64,000 nucleotides of DNA from Acidimicrobiales bacterium (lineage in GTDB: Bacteria; Actinomycetota; Acidimicrobiia; Acidimicrobiales; Aldehydirespiratoraceae): contig JAQWMR010000019.1 of assembly GCA_029246685.1 (NCBI GenBank), forward strand, positions 1-64,000. Reading direction: 5' to 3'. This document shows, one piece after another, positions 25,552 through 34,616 of the stretch. Position 1 is the stretch's first letter. Each line of letters begins with the position of its first letter. The position numbers and the translations under genes were made by a program. The notes beneath the pieces were generated by a model, which was given only the letters and a program-made list of their open reading frames with translations, was not told the origin of the DNA and did not search any database.

Positions 25552-26391
25552 ATGAGCGATTCTGTTGGACAGTACTTGAACGAGATCGGTGCGGTTGCAC
25601 TTCTCAACGCCCAGGAAGAGCGTGAGCTCTCCCAGGTCATCGAGAAGGGCTTCGAAGCACGTGATCGCAAAGAAGCAGGCGAAAAGGGTCGTGAACTCGA
25701 CCGGGCGATCCGCGATGCTGCGGCCGCCAAGGACCGGTTCATCCGGGCCAACCTTCGCCTCGTGGTGAGCGTTGCTCGCCGCTACCCCCTTCCCCCCGGC
25801 ATGGAGCTCCTGGATCTCATCCAGGAAGGCAACCTGGGCCTCGAGCACGCGGTCGACAAGTTCGACTGGCGCAAGGGCTTCAAGTTCTCCACCTACGCCA
25901 CCTTCTGGATCCGCCAGGCCATCGGTCGTGCCCTCGACCAGAAGGCCTCCCTGGTCCGTCTCCCCGGTGACCGTTCCGCTTCGCTGCGTGCCGCTCTGCG
26001 TGCCGCGTCGGGCGACGGCGACGAGCTGGACGACGAGCACGCTCGTCTCCACCGTCTCACCACCCCCACCAGCCTCGACCGCACCATCGGCGACGACGAT
26101 TCCAACGAGCTCGTCGACCTTCTCCCCGACTCCAACCCCGGCCCTGAGGTCGAGGTCATGGCGAAGGCCGAAGAAGAGATGGTCACCGGCCTGCTCGACA
26201 TCCTCGACGAGCGTGCCAAGTACGCAGTCGAGCAGCGGTTCGGTCTCGGTGATGGCCGCAAGCGCTCCTACCGTGAGGTCGGCGAAGACCTCGGCGTCAC
26301 CGCCGAAGCCGCTCGTCGCCTCGTGAAGCGAGCCATCAACTCCGTGCGCGAGCACGCCGCAAGCATCGCCGACACCGTCGACGCCGCCTGA
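25552..26391 (+). CDS. RpoD-family (group 1/2) sigma factor
   Basis: The 279-residue sigma70 protein has region 1.2 (DSVGQYLNEIGAVALLNAQE) and a strong region 2 (FIRANLRLVVSVARRY, LDLIQEGNLGLEHAVDKFDW, FSTYATFWIRQAIGRALDQ). Region 3 is shortened and acidic, and region 4 is present (EQRFGLGDGRKRSYREVG, LGVTAEAARRLVKRAINSVR). It lacks the long region 1.1 of principal sigma factors, which suggests a group 2 (SigB-like) alternative factor. ATG at 25552 begins region 1.2, although only a weak SD precedes it. Confidence 0.9.
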   Translation: MSDSVGQYLNEIGAVALLNAQEERELSQVIEKGFEARDRKEAGEKGRELDRAIRDAAAAKDRFIRANLRLVVSVARRYPLPPGMELLDLIQEGNLGLEHAVDKFDWRKGFKFSTYATFWIRQAIGRALDQKASLVRLPGDRSASLRAALRAASGDGDELDDEHARLHRLTTPTSLDRTIGDDDSNELVDLLPDSNPGPEVEVMAKAEEEMVTGLLDILDERAKYAVEQRFGLGDGRKRSYREVGEDLGVTAEAARRLVKRAINSVREHAASIADTVDAA

Positions 26392-26411
26392 GCGCACCCC
26401 AAAACGCTGAA

Positions 26412-26450
26412 CCGATGCCCCTGGCTCTGGCCGGGGGCATCGGCCGTTTT
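26412..26450 (+). terminator. Terminator after sigma-factor gene
   Basis: An inverted repeat CCGATGCCCC / GGGGCATCGG with a 12-base loop is followed by CCGTTTT. It lies 20 bases after the sigma-gene stop, a classic intrinsic terminator. Confidence 0.8.
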
Positions 26451-26531
26451 GGCCGGGTATAACTGCCGTTTTCCACAGGTTCGTGCCGAAACTGGTTGGA
26501 ACAAGACCCCTTGCGCCACCAGACTTGTCCC

Positions 26532-27878
26532 GTGAACACCACGTGGAATCCCAGCAGCTGGCGGTCCTTGGAAGCCAAGCACCAGCCGGTCTGGCCAGAT
26601 GAGGCCGAACTCGAGCAGGCGCTGAAGACGCTGGGCGACCAGCCGCCGCTCGTTTTCGCCGGCGAAGCCCGCAATCTGACCGCTCAGCTGGGCAGTGTCG
26701 CCCGAGGTGAGGCCTTTCTGCTGCAGGCAGGCGACTGCGCCGAGTCCTTCGAGAGCTCAGCCGACTCCATCCGCGACCGCTTGCGCGTCATTCTCCAGAT
26801 GGCGATCGTGCTCACATACTCAGGCGGCACGCCGCTCGTGAAGATCGGCCGTATCGCCGGCCAGTTCGCCAAGCCGCGGTCGAGCCCGACCGAGACGAAG
26901 GGAGACGAGGAACTCCCGTCGTTTCTGGGGCAGAGCGTCAACGACGTCGGATTCACCGAAGCCGAGCGCCGTCCGGACCCGCAGCGTCTTCTCGCCGCCT
27001 ACAACCGCGCCGCGTCCACATTGAACCTGCTCCGGGCATTCACCCGTGGCGGCTACGCCGATCTCAGCCAGGTGTCCACGTGGAACCGCGAGTTCGTGGC
27101 CTCCTCCCCCGCCGGCGAGCGCTACACCGTCATGGCAGACGAGATCGATCGGGCCCTCCGGTTCATGGCGGCCTGTGGCGTGACGGGCGAGTCCGTCCCC
27201 GCACTTCATGAGGTGGACTTCTACACATCGCACGAAGCGCTCCTCCTGAACTACGAAGAGGCGCTCACCCGCGAGGACTCCCTTACCGGAGACTGGTACG
27301 ACTGCTCGGCCCACATGCTCTGGATCGGCGAGCGCACCCGTCAACTCGACGGCGCCCACGTGGAGTTCCTGCGTGGCGTCCAGAATCCGCTCGGCTGCAA
27401 GGTCGGCCCCACGGCCACCCCTGACGAGGTTCTCGGCCTGTGCAAGGCACTCAACCCGGAGAAGGTTCCGGGCCGTCTCACCCTGATCGTCCGCCAAGGC
27501 GCCGACCACGTCACCGAGGGGCTCCCTCCGCTGCTCGCCGCCGTTCGCGACGCCGACCATCCTGTGGTGTGGGCCTGCGACCCGATGCACGGCAACACCT
27601 ACACGGCTGAGGGCGGCCGCAAGACGCGCCACTTCGACGACGTGCTCAAGGAGATCAGCGGCTTCTTCGCCGCTCACGAGGAGGAAGGCACCTGGCCCGG
27701 CGGCGTTCACGTCGAACTCACCGGAGATGCGGTCACCGAGTGCCTCGGCGGCAGCGACGACCTCGTGGACGGCGATCTCGAGCAGGCCTACGAGACGATG
27801 TGCGACCCGCGGCTCAACGGCCGCCAGTCGGTCGATCTTGCCTTCCGCGTGGCCGAGCTGCTCCAAGCCCAGAGCTAG
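26532..27878 (+). CDS. aroG: 3-deoxy-7-phosphoheptulonate synthase, class II
   Basis: This enzyme condenses phosphoenolpyruvate with erythrose 4-phosphate, the first step of aromatic amino-acid synthesis. The 448-residue protein is of the plant/actinobacterial type II family: NTTWNPSSWRSLEAKHQPVW, LLQAGDCAESF with the metal-binding Cys, RIAGQFAKPRSS, WIGERTRQLDGAHVEF, NPLGCKVGPTATPDEV, CDPMHGNT and HVELTGDAVTECLGG. GTG at 26532 gives the family N-terminus, and a TTG at 26496 is less likely. No other shikimate gene is nearby. Confidence 0.94.
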   Translation: MNTTWNPSSWRSLEAKHQPVWPDEAELEQALKTLGDQPPLVFAGEARNLTAQLGSVARGEAFLLQAGDCAESFESSADSIRDRLRVILQMAIVLTYSGGTPLVKIGRIAGQFAKPRSSPTETKGDEELPSFLGQSVNDVGFTEAERRPDPQRLLAAYNRAASTLNLLRAFTRGGYADLSQVSTWNREFVASSPAGERYTVMADEIDRALRFMAACGVTGESVPALHEVDFYTSHEALLLNYEEALTREDSLTGDWYDCSAHMLWIGERTRQLDGAHVEFLRGVQNPLGCKVGPTATPDEVLGLCKALNPEKVPGRLTLIVRQGADHVTEGLPPLLAAVRDADHPVVWACDPMHGNTYTAEGGRKTRHFDDVLKEISGFFAAHEEEGTWPGGVHVELTGDAVTECLGGSDDLVDGDLEQAYETMCDPRLNGRQSVDLAFRVAELLQAQS

Positions 27879-27901
27879 CGAAAAGAAGATCTGATCCGGG
27901 T

Positions 27902-27929
27902 GCATCCGGAGGCCGTGTCTGGTCCGTAA
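27902..27929 (+). promoter_or_regulatory. Possible SigK-type promoter of fasciclin gene
   Basis: GCATCC (27902-27907), 16 bases, then CCGTAA (27924-27929) resembles the mycobacterial SigK promoter pattern (CCATCC / CCGAAT). It lies about 35 bases before the fasciclin gene, which is followed by a SigK/RskA-like pair. The match is partial. Confidence 0.35.
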
Positions 27930-27966
27930 CAGGGGTGTCAAACATTCCCTGGAAGGAACCAGACCC

Positions 27967-28554
27967 ATGACCAAGCGCCTCCTGCGCATTCTCTCCGCAC
28001 TTCTCGCCTTCACGCTGCTCGGTGCCGCGTGCGGTGACGACGACACGGCGGAGAGCCCAACAACCACCACGACCGAAGCACCCTCCGGCGACATGTCGGA
28101 CGACGACGTGGACGACGAGGACATGGCTGATGAGCCTGGCACCATCGTCGATGTTGCGGTCGCCAACGACTTCACCACCCTCGTCGCCGCTGTTCAGGCC
28201 GCCGGCCTGGTCGACACCCTTTCCGGTGACGGCCCGTTCACGGTCTTCGCACCGACCGACGAAGCGTTCGCCGCTGCACTCGAGGACCTCGGACTCACCG
28301 CCGAAGAGCTCCTCGCCAGCGACGGCCTCGCCGACATCCTCACGTACCACGTGATCGCCGGTGAAGTGGACGCCGCTACCGCCATCAGCCTCGACGGCCA
28401 GTCCGCCGCCACGGTGAACGGCGCCGAGATCGCGATCTCCGTGGTCGACGGAAGCGTCGTCATCAACGGCACCTCCACCGTCATCGCCGCAGACGTCGCC
28501 GCCTCCAACGGCATCGTCCACGTGATCGACGCCGTCCTGCTCCCGCCGGCGTAG
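27967..28554 (+). CDS. Fasciclin-domain (FAS1) lipoprotein
   Basis: The 195-residue protein has a signal peptide with a lipobox (LLGAAC, Cys about residue 20), an acidic Thr-rich spacer to about residue 57, and a single FAS1 domain. FAS1 motifs are FTTLVAAVQAAGLVDTL, GPFTVFAPTDEAFAA, LTYHVIAGEVDA and NGIVHVIDAVLLPP. It should sit on the outer face of the membrane, like mycobacterial MPT83. An SD (GGAAGGA) precedes the ATG. The adjacent ECF sigma/anti-sigma pair suggests co-regulation. Confidence 0.92.
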   Translation: MTKRLLRILSALLAFTLLGAACGDDDTAESPTTTTTEAPSGDMSDDDVDDEDMADEPGTIVDVAVANDFTTLVAAVQAAGLVDTLSGDGPFTVFAPTDEAFAAALEDLGLTAEELLASDGLADILTYHVIAGEVDAATAISLDGQSAATVNGAEIAISVVDGSVVINGTSTVIAADVAASNGIVHVIDAVLLPPA

Positions 28555-28570
28555 GACCCTCCTGCTACGT

Positions 28571-28589
28571 CGACCCACCGGTCGGGTCG
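28571..28589 (+). terminator. Hairpin after fasciclin gene
   Basis: CGACCC-ACCGGTC-GGGTCG forms a 6-bp stem 17 bases after the stop codon. No T run follows, so the terminator role is weakly supported. Confidence 0.3.
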
Positions 28590-28711
28590 CTCCGCAGCCC
28601 ACGCTGCAGAGCGGCCCGGCCGGCCTTGGTCTCCGATCGAGCGCCTTGCAATGACCTCAGTCCTCACCCTTCACCTCCCGGTAGCGCCGCTTTCGTGGAT
28701 ACGCTCCGTGC

Positions 28712-29257
28712 GTGAGCGCTGCCGAGATTCGGTTGGTCGACGAGGTCGATGCTGCCTTCGCCCGGGGCGACGAGGACGCACTGCGGCAGGCGTACGACAC
28801 GCACGGCAGCCTCGTCTACACGTTGTGCTCCCGAGCGCTCGGCCCCGAGCGGGCCAACGACGTCACCCAGGAAGTCTTTCTGAGCGCCTGGCGAGCGCGG
28901 ACCCAGTTCGATCCCGCCAAAGGCAACCTCGCCGCATGGCTGACTGGCATCTCGAAGAACCGGATCATCGATGCGATCAGGGCGGAAAAGCGTCACTCGG
29001 ACCGCAGGGCACCAGAACCGACAGAAGAACTCCCGACCGAGAGCGAAGCCGAACATCTCGGTGACCAAATGCTTGTCGCCGACGCACTCCGAATCCTTCC
29101 CGAACGTCCCCGCCAGATCCTCACTCTTCATTACTTTGAGGATCTGACCCATCCGCAGATAGCCGAGAGAACGAATCTCCCACTGGGCACGGTGAAATCC
29201 GATATTCGCCGAGGCCTCGCCCGAATCCGCCGATACCTGGAGCAGCAGCATGTCTGA
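28712..29257 (+). CDS. ECF sigma factor (SigK-like)
   Basis: The 181-residue extracytoplasmic-function sigma factor has region 2 (LRQAYDTHGSLVYTLCSRAL, ANDVTQEVFLSAWRARTQFD, LAAWLTGISKNRIIDAIRAE) and region 4 (LPERPRQILTLHYFEDLTHP, ERTNLPLGTVKSDIRRGLAR). The partner gene downstream encodes an RskA-type anti-sigma factor, and the two overlap by 8 bases. GTG at 28712 is the start, with TACGCT 6 bases upstream suggesting a leaderless transcript. The assignment to the SigK group rests on the partner and on the neighbouring fasciclin gene. Confidence 0.88.
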   Translation: MSAAEIRLVDEVDAAFARGDEDALRQAYDTHGSLVYTLCSRALGPERANDVTQEVFLSAWRARTQFDPAKGNLAAWLTGISKNRIIDAIRAEKRHSDRRAPEPTEELPTESEAEHLGDQMLVADALRILPERPRQILTLHYFEDLTHPQIAERTNLPLGTVKSDIRRGLARIRRYLEQQHV

Positions 29258-29909
29258 CGACAACCTCCATCTCGACGACGACGAAGCCCGCGTCGACGCC
29301 CTCCTGAGATCGATGGACGCCGGCGATCTCGAGCTCGAGACGCCGCCCGCCAGCATCTGGGCCGGCATCGAAGCCGAGCTCGTCGAGGACGCGCCATCTA
29401 CTCCGGTGGCCCCCGTGATCTCGCTGGCGAGCCGCCGCCGGCCGGCGATGATCACTGCGGCCGTTGCGGCCGCCCTCATCTTGGTGGCAGGCCTCGCGGT
29501 CGTGCTCACCGGTGAAGACACCGGCGCGGTCGAGGTGGCGTCGGCTGAGCTCGTCTATCTCGACGACACGGACGGATTCATCGACGACGGCGCTGGTCGC
29601 TCCGCCGACGCGACGCTGCTCGAGGACGGGGATCGAGAGATCCTCCGGGTCGACCGAGCCGACCTTCCGGGTTCAGGCGACGACGCCGACCTCGAGATCT
29701 GGCTGATCGGTGTCTCCGACGGCGAGATCCAGATCGTCCAGACGCTCGGCCTCGTCGACCCCGGCGACCCGGGCACCTACGACGTACCGGCTGACTTCGA
29801 TCGCGATGCCTACGACGCCGTCGCTGTCGACATCAGCGTGGAACCGCACGACGGCGACGAGGCCCACTCCGGCATGTCGCTGATCCGCGGTGCACTCGTC
29901 GAGATCTGA
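29250..29909 (+). CDS. RskA-type anti-sigma factor
   Basis: The 219-residue protein has a short cytoplasmic N-terminal part (about 1-68) with WAGIEAELVED, one transmembrane helix (MITAAVAAALILVAGLAVVL, about 69-88), and an extracytoplasmic RskA-like domain. Segments of that domain are LEIWLIGVSDGEIQIVQTLG and DRDAYDAVAVDISVEPHDGD. Such proteins hold the sigma factor at the membrane until released by proteolysis. It has no zinc-binding ZAS motif, which is normal for the RskA group. It overlaps the sigma gene by 8 bases. Confidence 0.86.
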   Translation: MSDDNLHLDDDEARVDALLRSMDAGDLELETPPASIWAGIEAELVEDAPSTPVAPVISLASRRRPAMITAAVAAALILVAGLAVVLTGEDTGAVEVASAELVYLDDTDGFIDDGAGRSADATLLEDGDREILRVDRADLPGSGDDADLEIWLIGVSDGEIQIVQTLGLVDPGDPGTYDVPADFDRDAYDAVAVDISVEPHDGDEAHSGMSLIRGALVEI

Positions 29910-29915
29910 GCCCGG

Positions 29916-31403
29916 CTAGGCGAGGTTCTCGACGAAGCCTTCGAGTTGGCGCAGGTTGCGCACCTCGAAGCAGCCGTCTGCGTATTGCGCGTACTCGCCG
30001 ACGATGGAGTCTCCCGTATCCCAGTAGCTCTGCGGCTCCGGGTTCAGCCAGTGGACCTGGCGGGCCTTCTCCTTCATCTCCTTGATGATCCAGCTCTCGG
30101 AGGCGTGGTAGTTGTTACGAGCGTCGCCGAGAATCATGATCGACGTCCGAGGACCGATGTCCTTGCCGTACTTCTCCCAGAAGACGCCGAGCGCGTGGCC
30201 GTAGTCGGAGTGGCCATCGACCCAGACGACATCGGCCTCGGTGTTGACCCGGTGTACGGCCTCGTTGATGTCCTCGACACCCTCGAAGTACTGGGTGACC
30301 TCGTCGAGGCCGTCGATGAAGACGAACGAGCGAACCTTCGAGAACTGGCCCGAGATCGCATAGACGAGATGGAGCGTGAACCGGGCGAACGCTGCGACGG
30401 ACCCGGAGATGTCGGCGATGACGAAGATCTCGGGCTTGTGGGGCTTCGGGTTGCGGAACTTCGGCTCGGCCGGCACGCCGCCGTATGACAGCGAGGCACG
30501 AACCGTGCGGCGGAAGTCCAGCGGACCCTTGCGGCCATGCCGACGCTTGCGCTGTAGCCGGGAGGCGAGCTTGCGAGTCAGCGGGTAGATCGCCTTGCGC
30601 AGCGACGCCATCTCCTCGCGGGAGGCGTGCATGAAGTCGACGTCTTCGGGCAGCGGCTTGCGCAGCGTCTTCGCCATCGCTTCGACACCGCGATCGGCGA
30701 CGAGACGGCGCCGGATCTCCGCCTCGATCTCCTTTTGGAGCTGATCGACGCGGGTCTGGTACTCGTCGCGCTGGAGACGCTGGTCGAACTCGGAGGACTC
30801 ACCGTCCTCGTTCTGCTGCTGCTCGAGCAACCGCTCGAGGACACCTTCGAGATCGAGATTCCGAAGCGTGCGGTAGAGGTAGTAGGTGCCGCCGACGGGA
30901 CGGCCCGGCTCCATGCCGGCGTAGCGACGCACGGCCTGACGGGCGACGCCGCGCATCATCTGTTGATCGCCCCGCATGAGGGCCTGGTAGAGCATCTCGG
31001 CGAGCTCTTCAGGGGTGAGATTCTCTCCCCCGCCACCGCCTTGCTGATCGCCGGAACCCTCCGCTCCGTCCATGTTGTCCATGTCGTCGGGATCGCCGAG
31101 TTCGTCGCCGTCCTCGCCGATCGCGTACTCCTGGCCGCGCAACGAGAAGTAGACCTCGAAGACCGTCTCGAACGCCTTCCAGTGGTTCGAGTGCTTCACC
31201 AACGTGGCGGCCAGGGCGTACTTGAACGTGTCGCGCTCCCCGATCGAGATGTGGCGCACGGCCTCCATCGCGTCGAGGTTCTCGGTGAGCGACACCGGGA
31301 GGCCGGCATTGCGGAGCTCGATGATGAACCCGTTGAGCAGCTCGAGAATGGGGTCGCCGAGTTCCGGCGGCGGTGAGGCCCCGGGATCGTCGATGACCGT
31401 CAT
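29916..31403 (-). CDS. VWA-domain CoxE-like protein
   Basis: The 495-residue protein has an N-terminal helical region, an acidic Gly-rich insert (about 105-130), and a C-terminal von Willebrand A domain. That domain has the MIDAS motif DISGS (near residue 333) within KPEIFVIADISGSVAAFARF, and TSIMILGDARNNYH later. It pairs with the MoxR ATPase gene just upstream, an arrangement known for metal-cofactor insertion and maturation (CoxD/CoxE, NorQ/NorD types). No CO dehydrogenase or other client is in the window. The genes are 25 bases apart. Confidence 0.86.
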   Translation of the reverse strand: MTVIDDPGASPPPELGDPILELLNGFIIELRNAGLPVSLTENLDAMEAVRHISIGERDTFKYALAATLVKHSNHWKAFETVFEVYFSLRGQEYAIGEDGDELGDPDDMDNMDGAEGSGDQQGGGGGENLTPEELAEMLYQALMRGDQQMMRGVARQAVRRYAGMEPGRPVGGTYYLYRTLRNLDLEGVLERLLEQQQNEDGESSEFDQRLQRDEYQTRVDQLQKEIEAEIRRRLVADRGVEAMAKTLRKPLPEDVDFMHASREEMASLRKAIYPLTRKLASRLQRKRRHGRKGPLDFRRTVRASLSYGGVPAEPKFRNPKPHKPEIFVIADISGSVAAFARFTLHLVYAISGQFSKVRSFVFIDGLDEVTQYFEGVEDINEAVHRVNTEADVVWVDGHSDYGHALGVFWEKYGKDIGPRTSIMILGDARNNYHASESWIIKEMKEKARQVHWLNPEPQSYWDTGDSIVGEYAQYADGCFEVRNLRQLEGFVENLA

Positions 31404-31428
31404 CGCGCGCTACCTCCGACCCACGACG

Positions 31429-32313
31429 TCAGACCGTGACGCCGTCGGCGGTGGAGAGTTCCTTCACCGTCTTGGTGATGTCGCTCTGGTACTTGAGCAG
31501 GATATTGATGGTGTCTGTGGCGGTCTGCTCGTCGATCTTCTCGACACCGAGCAGCACGAGTGTCTTCGCCCAGTCGATCGTCTCCGACACGGACGGGTGC
31601 TTCTTCAGCTCGATCTGACGGATCGACCGCACGACGCGGGCGACCTGATCGGCGAGGTTCTCGGTGATGTCCGGCACCTTGGTGAGGACGATCTCCTTCT
31701 CGCGCTCCATGTCGGGGTAGTCGATATGGAGGTAGAGGCAGCGACGCTTGAGCGCCTCGGAGAGCTCACGGGTGTTGTTCGACGTGAGGAAGACGAGCGG
31801 GATCTGCTTCGCCTCGATCGTACCGAGTTCGGGGATCGACACCTGGTAGTCGGACAAGATCTCGAGCAGCAGCGCCTCGGTCTCCACCTCGACACGGTCG
31901 ACCTCGTCGATGAGCAGTACCACCGGCTCGTCGGCCGAGATGGCTTCGAGCAGCGGGCGGGTGAGGAGGAACTCGTCGGAGAAGATGTCGTCGGAGATCT
32001 CGGCCCACTCGGCGTTGTCCTCGTTGCGCTCGGTCTGGATCCGCAGCAACTGCTTCTTGTAGTTCCACTCGTAGAGCGCCTTGGCCTCGTCCAAGCCCTC
32101 GTAGCACTGGAGGCGGATGAGCCGAGCCCCGAGGATCTCGCTCACGCTCTTGGCGAGCTGGGTCTTGCCTGTGCCGGCCGGGCCCTCGACCAGGATCGGC
32201 TTCTGGAGCCGATCGGCGAGGTACACGACACCGGCGATGCCTTCGTCAGAGAGGTAGTCGACCTTGGACAGGTCTTCCTTGACGGAGGCGACGTCTTCGA
32301 AGCGATACGACAT
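31429..32313 (-). CDS. MoxR-family AAA+ ATPase
   Basis: The 294-residue AAA+ protein has Walker A GPAGTGKTQLA (about 44-54), Walker B VVLLIDEVDR, sensor 1 IPLVFLTSNNTREL and the arginine-finger region EALKRRCLYLHIDYP. MoxR ATPases work with VWA-domain partners to remodel or activate client complexes. The partner gene follows directly on the same strand. The client is unknown here. Confidence 0.92.
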   Translation of the reverse strand: MSYRFEDVASVKEDLSKVDYLSDEGIAGVVYLADRLQKPILVEGPAGTGKTQLAKSVSEILGARLIRLQCYEGLDEAKALYEWNYKKQLLRIQTERNEDNAEWAEISDDIFSDEFLLTRPLLEAISADEPVVLLIDEVDRVEVETEALLLEILSDYQVSIPELGTIEAKQIPLVFLTSNNTRELSEALKRRCLYLHIDYPDMEREKEIVLTKVPDITENLADQVARVVRSIRQIELKKHPSVSETIDWAKTLVLLGVEKIDEQTATDTINILLKYQSDITKTVKELSTADGVTV

Positions 32314-32369
32314 GAGGACGCAGGTTAGCGGCCGTTAACCAGAGTCCCGTAACCGATTTCCGTAGACGA

Positions 32370-32616
32370 TCAATCGCCGGTCGCCAGACGCCAGAAGGCC
32401 GACATCGCGATGGCACGGGCCACGATCAGAAGGCCCGCCAGAATCCACCACGGCCAGGCCGCCTGAGCGAACGCGATTCCTCCGGGGCCGACATCCGAGG
32501 ATGCCGCGGTGCCCGAGATCGCCCCTGCTCCCACCAGGACGAGCCATCCCGCCGAGCCACTGCACGCTGCCGCGGAGCTGCTTGAGTCACCGCTCGCGAT
32601 TGGGTTCGTTCATCCC
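32370..32616 (-). pseudogene. Small membrane protein remnant, frameshifted
   Basis: An ATG overlapping the proA stop opens MNEPNRER before a TGA. Another frame continues without a start, giving AAACSGSAGWLVLVGAGAIS and PWWILAGLLIVARAIAMSAF up to a TGA at 32372-32370. Together they would make an approximately 80-residue protein with two hydrophobic segments, coupled to proA and broken by one frameshift. No family is recognised. Confidence 0.3.
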
Positions 32617-33863
32617 CGCACCTGTCCGGTTCCTCGGACCACGAACTTCTCGGTGGTCAGCTGTTCGAGTCCCATCGGGCCGCGGGCGTGGAGTTTCTGG
32701 GTGGAGATGCCGATCTCGGCGCCGAAGCCGAACTCCTCGCCATCGACGAAGCGGGTCGACGCATTGACCAGGACCGCGGCCGCATCGACCTCGCGGGTGA
32801 ATCGGTCCGCCGCGTCGATGTCGCTCGTGGCGATGGCCTCACTGTGACCGGTGGACGTATCGTTCACGTGGGCGATGGCCTCGTCGAGGTCCGCGACGAC
32901 CTTTACGCTCATCTTCATGTCGAGGTACTCCTCCGCGAAGTCAGCCTCGGTGGCCTCCCCGATCGATGGATCGATCGCTTGTGCCGCGGCATCGCCGACG
33001 AGTTCGACTCCCTCGAGCGTGGCGATGGCAGACGGCAGGAACTCGGCGGCGATGTCGGCGTGAACAACGAGCGACTCGGCGGCGTTGCAGACGCCGGTGC
33101 GGTGCGTTTTTGCGTTGAAGAGGATCTCCCGAGCCATGTCGAGGTCTGCCGACGCGTCGACGTAGACGTGGCAGTTGCCGGCCCCGTCGATCACGTAGGG
33201 CACCGTGGCGTTGTCGAGAATCGACTGGATCAGCGCCGGTCCACCGCGGGGAATCAGACAGTCCACGAAGCCGCGCTGCTGCATGAACTCGACCGCGGCC
33301 TCGCGACGTGGGTCGTCGACCACGATCAGCGCATCCTCTGGCAGGCCGGCCTTCGCGACGGCGTCGCGCAGGACGGCGGAGATCGCGAGGTTGGAGTCGA
33401 TCGCTGACGACGAACCCCGAAGGAATGCGGCGTTGCCCGACTTGAGACACAGCCCGAACGCGTCGCTGGTGACGTTCGGCCGACTCTCGTAGATGATGCC
33501 CACGACGCCGAGCGGCACCCGGACCTTCTCGATCCGCAGGCCGTTGGGACGTACCCAGCCATCTGTGATCGCCCCGATCGGATCGGCGAGCGAGGCAACC
33601 TGACGGAGACCACCCGCCATGCCGTCGATCCGAGAGGGATCGAGTCGGAGCCGGTCCACGAGCGGCGGCGCCATGCCCTCGGCTTCGGCGCGGGCCACAT
33701 CGATCGCGTTCGCTTCGATGATCGGCTCGGCGTTCGCCACGAGCAGGTCCGCTGCAGCGTGGAGTGCGGCGTCCTTTTCGGCCGTGGAGGCAACCGCGAG
33801 GGCGCGCGATGCGTCCTTGGCCCGGGCCGCCAGTTCGGGAATCGGAGTCGGGGTGGCAGTCAC
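32610..33863 (-). CDS. proA: Gamma-glutamyl phosphate reductase
   Basis: ProA reduces glutamate 5-phosphate to the semialdehyde in proline synthesis. The 417-residue aldehyde-dehydrogenase-fold protein shows GVVGIIYESRPNVTSDAFGL, the catalytic Cys in HRTGVCNAAESLV, the invariant GRGGPALI-like segment (LIPRGGPALIQSI), and HVNDTSTGHSEAI. ATG at 33863 fits the family N-terminus. The gene is separated from proB by three plus-strand cell-envelope genes, unlike the usual proB-proA order. Confidence 0.95.
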   Translation of the reverse strand: MTATPTPIPELAARAKDASRALAVASTAEKDAALHAAADLLVANAEPIIEANAIDVARAEAEGMAPPLVDRLRLDPSRIDGMAGGLRQVASLADPIGAITDGWVRPNGLRIEKVRVPLGVVGIIYESRPNVTSDAFGLCLKSGNAAFLRGSSSAIDSNLAISAVLRDAVAKAGLPEDALIVVDDPRREAAVEFMQQRGFVDCLIPRGGPALIQSILDNATVPYVIDGAGNCHVYVDASADLDMAREILFNAKTHRTGVCNAAESLVVHADIAAEFLPSAIATLEGVELVGDAAAQAIDPSIGEATEADFAEEYLDMKMSVKVVADLDEAIAHVNDTSTGHSEAIATSDIDAADRFTREVDAAAVLVNASTRFVDGEEFGFGAEIGISTQKLHARGPMGLEQLTTEKFVVRGTGQVRG

Positions 33864-33905
33864 GAGCCCCCAGGGTACTGGCAGGCAGGACTAGCCTCGC
33901 CAGCG

Positions 33906-34616
33906 ATGTCGCGTCGGCTCGAACCCACGGTGTTCCTCGCCATGATCTCGCCGATCACGGTTGGGCTCGTCGTGGGCGTCGCGGCCCTGACGCTGATCGT
34001 GTCCGGCTCGTGGATCGCCGCGGTCGCCATGGGGCTTGGTGTCTGGTTCGGGCGGGTTGCTCTCTCCCGGGCGATCGCCAAGCGCGTCAGCGGGCTGGAG
34101 CGCCGAATAGATCCGTTTGCACTCCGTGAGCCGTGGCGCTTCTTCGTCCGCGATGCGCTGTCCGCACGTCAGCGCTTTGCCGACGCCCTCCACGACGCGG
34201 AAGACGGTCCGCTGCGTACGCGGCTTGTTGAGATCGAGGCACAGCTCACCCATGCGGTCGAGGTGACATGGGATGTTGCGCTACGGGGCCAACAACTCAC
34301 TGACGCGCGCCGCAGGATCGATCTCGTCGCGCTGGAACGCACTCTCGGTAGCTCGCCCGAAGGCGATCCTCGCCACACGGCAGCACAGGCCCAGAAGGAC
34401 AGCCATGCCCGTCTGGCCCAGCGCGAGGACGACACCCGCGAGCGTCTGGAGATTCTCGACGCCCGTATGGGCGAGACCATCACCCGCGCCGGCGAGCTGG
34501 CCACCCGCACAGGCGGAGCCATCGCGATAGAGGAGCTGGCGGGCCAGGTGGACGGCATGGTGAGCGAGCTCGACAGCCTGCGGATCGCGCTCGATGAGGT
34601 CGGGAACGACACGTGA
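33906..34616 (+). CDS. Membrane protein with coiled-coil C-terminus
   Basis: The 236-residue protein has two close hydrophobic helices (LAMISPITVGLVVGVAALTL, IAAVAMGLGVWFGRVAL, about 10-52), then a long charged helical region rich in Glu, Arg and Ala from about residue 90 on, probably coiled coil. No domain family is recognised. It overlaps murJ by 4 bases, and pspA follows murJ, so a cell-envelope role is inferred. TAGCCT lies 8 bases before the ATG, suggesting a near-leaderless message. Confidence 0.7.
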   Translation: MSRRLEPTVFLAMISPITVGLVVGVAALTLIVSGSWIAAVAMGLGVWFGRVALSRAIAKRVSGLERRIDPFALREPWRFFVRDALSARQRFADALHDAEDGPLRTRLVEIEAQLTHAVEVTWDVALRGQQLTDARRRIDLVALERTLGSSPEGDPRHTAAQAQKDSHARLAQREDDTRERLEILDARMGETITRAGELATRTGGAIAIEELAGQVDGMVSELDSLRIALDEVGNDT

